Below, piece after piece: positions 24,468 to 25,346 of a stretch of DNA of 25,346 nt. The DNA comes from CBIFVZ01 sp966185765 (GTDB taxonomy: Bacteria; Pseudomonadota; Gammaproteobacteria; Enterobacterales; Enterobacteriaceae). Every line of letters begins with the position of its first letter. The first letter of the stretch is position 1. The position numbers and the translations under genes are program-made. Below the pieces are notes generated by a model, which was not told the DNA's origin, did not search any database, and saw nothing but the letters and a program-made list of their open reading frames with translations. The stretch covers positions 1-25,346 of the forward strand of contig CBIFVZ010000060.1 of the NCBI GenBank assembly GCA_966185765.1, given 5' to 3'.

Positions 24468-24522
24468 TATATCCTCTGCTTTATTGATAATTGCATCTGG
24501 GTGGATTGTCGTGGCAATCACG

Positions 24523-24546
24523 AGAGCCTGAAAAAAAGGCTCTTTT
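24523..24546. terminator. Terminator-like hairpin in the TpsA gene leader
   Basis: AGAGCC (24523-24528) pairs with GGCTCT (24538-24543) across TGAAAAAAA, followed on the plus strand by TTTAT. As a plus-strand terminator it would stop transcription entering the TpsA gene antisense. On the minus strand it forms a leader hairpin about 56 bases before the start codon. Confidence 0.5.
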
Positions 24547-24584
24547 ATCTTCTGGAGCGACATTCTTATACTTTAGTCGACCGA

Positions 24585-24743
24585 ATGACCGCCCAGAATT
24601 ACGATGTGCTGCTGACCGACTGGGTACAACAGCAACGTCTGAATAAGTCAGATTTTACCGTCCTGAGGAAAGTACTTACCGACTTATTTGATTTTGGGGC
24701 GCTTATTAGTGACGCCGCATTATTCATACTTAACGTTAAGTAG
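24585..24743 (+). CDS. Possible 52-residue AriR/YmgB-like protein or remnant
   Basis: This is a small open frame divergent from the TpsA gene. Its pattern, L-x-x-V-L-T-D-L-x-x-x-G-x-L-I-S-x-x-A-L over residues 29-48, recalls the first helices of E. coli YcgZ/AriR (YmgB) connector proteins, which are about 80-90 residues. It ends before the family's C-terminal helix. The upstream frame is open to 24444 but runs through the hairpin and into the TpsA gene, so it is unlikely to be coding there. There is no ribosome site before the ATG. It is a truncated relic, a small regulator or chance; the similarity is from memory and weak. Confidence 0.25.
   Translation: MTAQNYDVLLTDWVQQQRLNKSDFTVLRKVLTDLFDFGALISDAALFILNVK
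24727..24742. repeat. Perfect 16-bp palindrome
   Basis: TACTTAACGTTAAGTA is a perfect two-fold symmetric sequence overlapping the end of the small open frame. A second cluster, CTTAAG-N5-CTTAAG, follows at 24826-24842. Both share the CTTAA core and could be operator sites. No regulator can be named. Confidence 0.5.
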
Positions 24744-25346
24744 AGGTGGGCGTGGCATTTCATCCTGTTGGAAATAGCATCGTTTTCCTGAGTCCTGCAT
24801 GAGATACGTGTATTTATTGCATTATCTTAAGTAAAGCTTAAGTGGATTTTCGGGTATTTTCTAAGTATTTGCCTGGGGGTGTCAAGAGGGGGCGGCAAGT
24901 GATTTTCTTTGCGCTCATTGAATTTTAAGGTCTTATTTGTGTGGCTAGTAATGATGTATTGCTGCTTTACCCTGTCCAATTAATTTTTTGACGTAGTAAA
25001 TAAACGATTATTTTGGTGTTAATCATTCTGTTGTCATAGCCTTATTATTATTGATTTTTATTTCTTTGTTATCATGTTTATGATTTTTAAGGTAGTTGCT
25101 TACTGGTTCTCCCGCCAGAAAAAAGAGGGCTTTTTTTGAGTGAGAATGTTCGCTTTAACATCATTTTTATCCTGATATTTTTGTGGTGTTTTTTTACTGT
25201 GTTACCCTGGTGACTTAAACGGTATTTATGGATTTTTATTGAAGGGGTGTAATGGTAGCTGAAGAAAAATAGCGCCAGTGGGTATATATGGTATTTATTG
25301 AGTCTTTTTCTGAAAATGATTAATTATAACGTTACATATTTTATTC

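Larger units (their letters stand above)
24468..25346. other. AT-rich region right of the TpsA gene
   Basis: This stretch of about 880 bases carries no recognised gene. It holds the TpsA gene leader and promoter, a hairpin (24523-24546), a 52-residue open frame (24585-24743), the palindrome at 24727-24742 and the CTTAAG repeat at 24826-24842. From 24860 to the end I see only T-rich, stop-rich sequence with no RNA gene, IS end or tpsB. The composition suggests horizontally acquired or H-NS-bound DNA. Confidence 0.5.

Noticed and set aside
25110..25138. A terminator near the right edge (GCC ... GGC followed by T7)
   Set aside because: The stem is only about three base pairs with a long loop, too weak to call.

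Overview
The window is a chromosomal segment of a member of the Enterobacteriaceae (Enterobacterales). Nearly every protein reads as a close, full-length counterpart of an Escherichia coli K-12 protein from the gapA-to-osmE part of that chromosome. Gene order is largely the E. coli order, but several E. coli genes are missing and two are out of place, so this is an enterobacterium other than E. coli. I cannot name the genus from the sequence alone.

Layout. Positions 1-294 hold the start of a leftward promoter region, probably gapA, whose coding part lies outside the window, plus a textbook CRP operator. Next come msrB-yeaC (+), a terminator, then the leftward genes ansA-pncA and sppA. ydjA, selD and topB follow on the plus strand and run head-on into gdhA (-) with only 3 bases between stop codons. 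A 536-base AT-rich gap leads to ynjH (+), which overlaps the 3' end of nudG (-). xthA (-) is divergent from the complete arginine succinyltransferase operon astCADBE (+). spy (+) follows. yddG-like and nadE are on the minus strand, and osmE (+) is divergent from nadE. The right end (about 21.9-25.3 kb) looks accessory: a large asparagine-rich TpsA/filamentous-haemagglutinin exoprotein gene (-) and about 0.9 kb of AT-rich DNA with palindromes and one tiny possible ORF.

Functions. The astCADBE block converts arginine to glutamate, ammonia and succinate under nitrogen limitation. A near-consensus sigma-54 promoter precedes it, and each of its four gene junctions is a 4-base ATGA overlap. GdhA (glutamate/ammonia), AnsA (asparagine), PncA and NadE (NAD salvage and synthesis) place several nitrogen and NAD genes in one neighbourhood. 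Repair and stress genes include msrB, xthA, nudG, topB, spy and osmE. spy has two BaeR-like boxes 70 bases apart.

The most unusual part is the right end. An 848-residue TpsA has a canonical secretion domain, but no TpsB transporter and no toxin module are visible, and it sits next to osmE where E. coli carries the chb genes. No CRISPR array, tRNA, rRNA, integrase or IS element was found.
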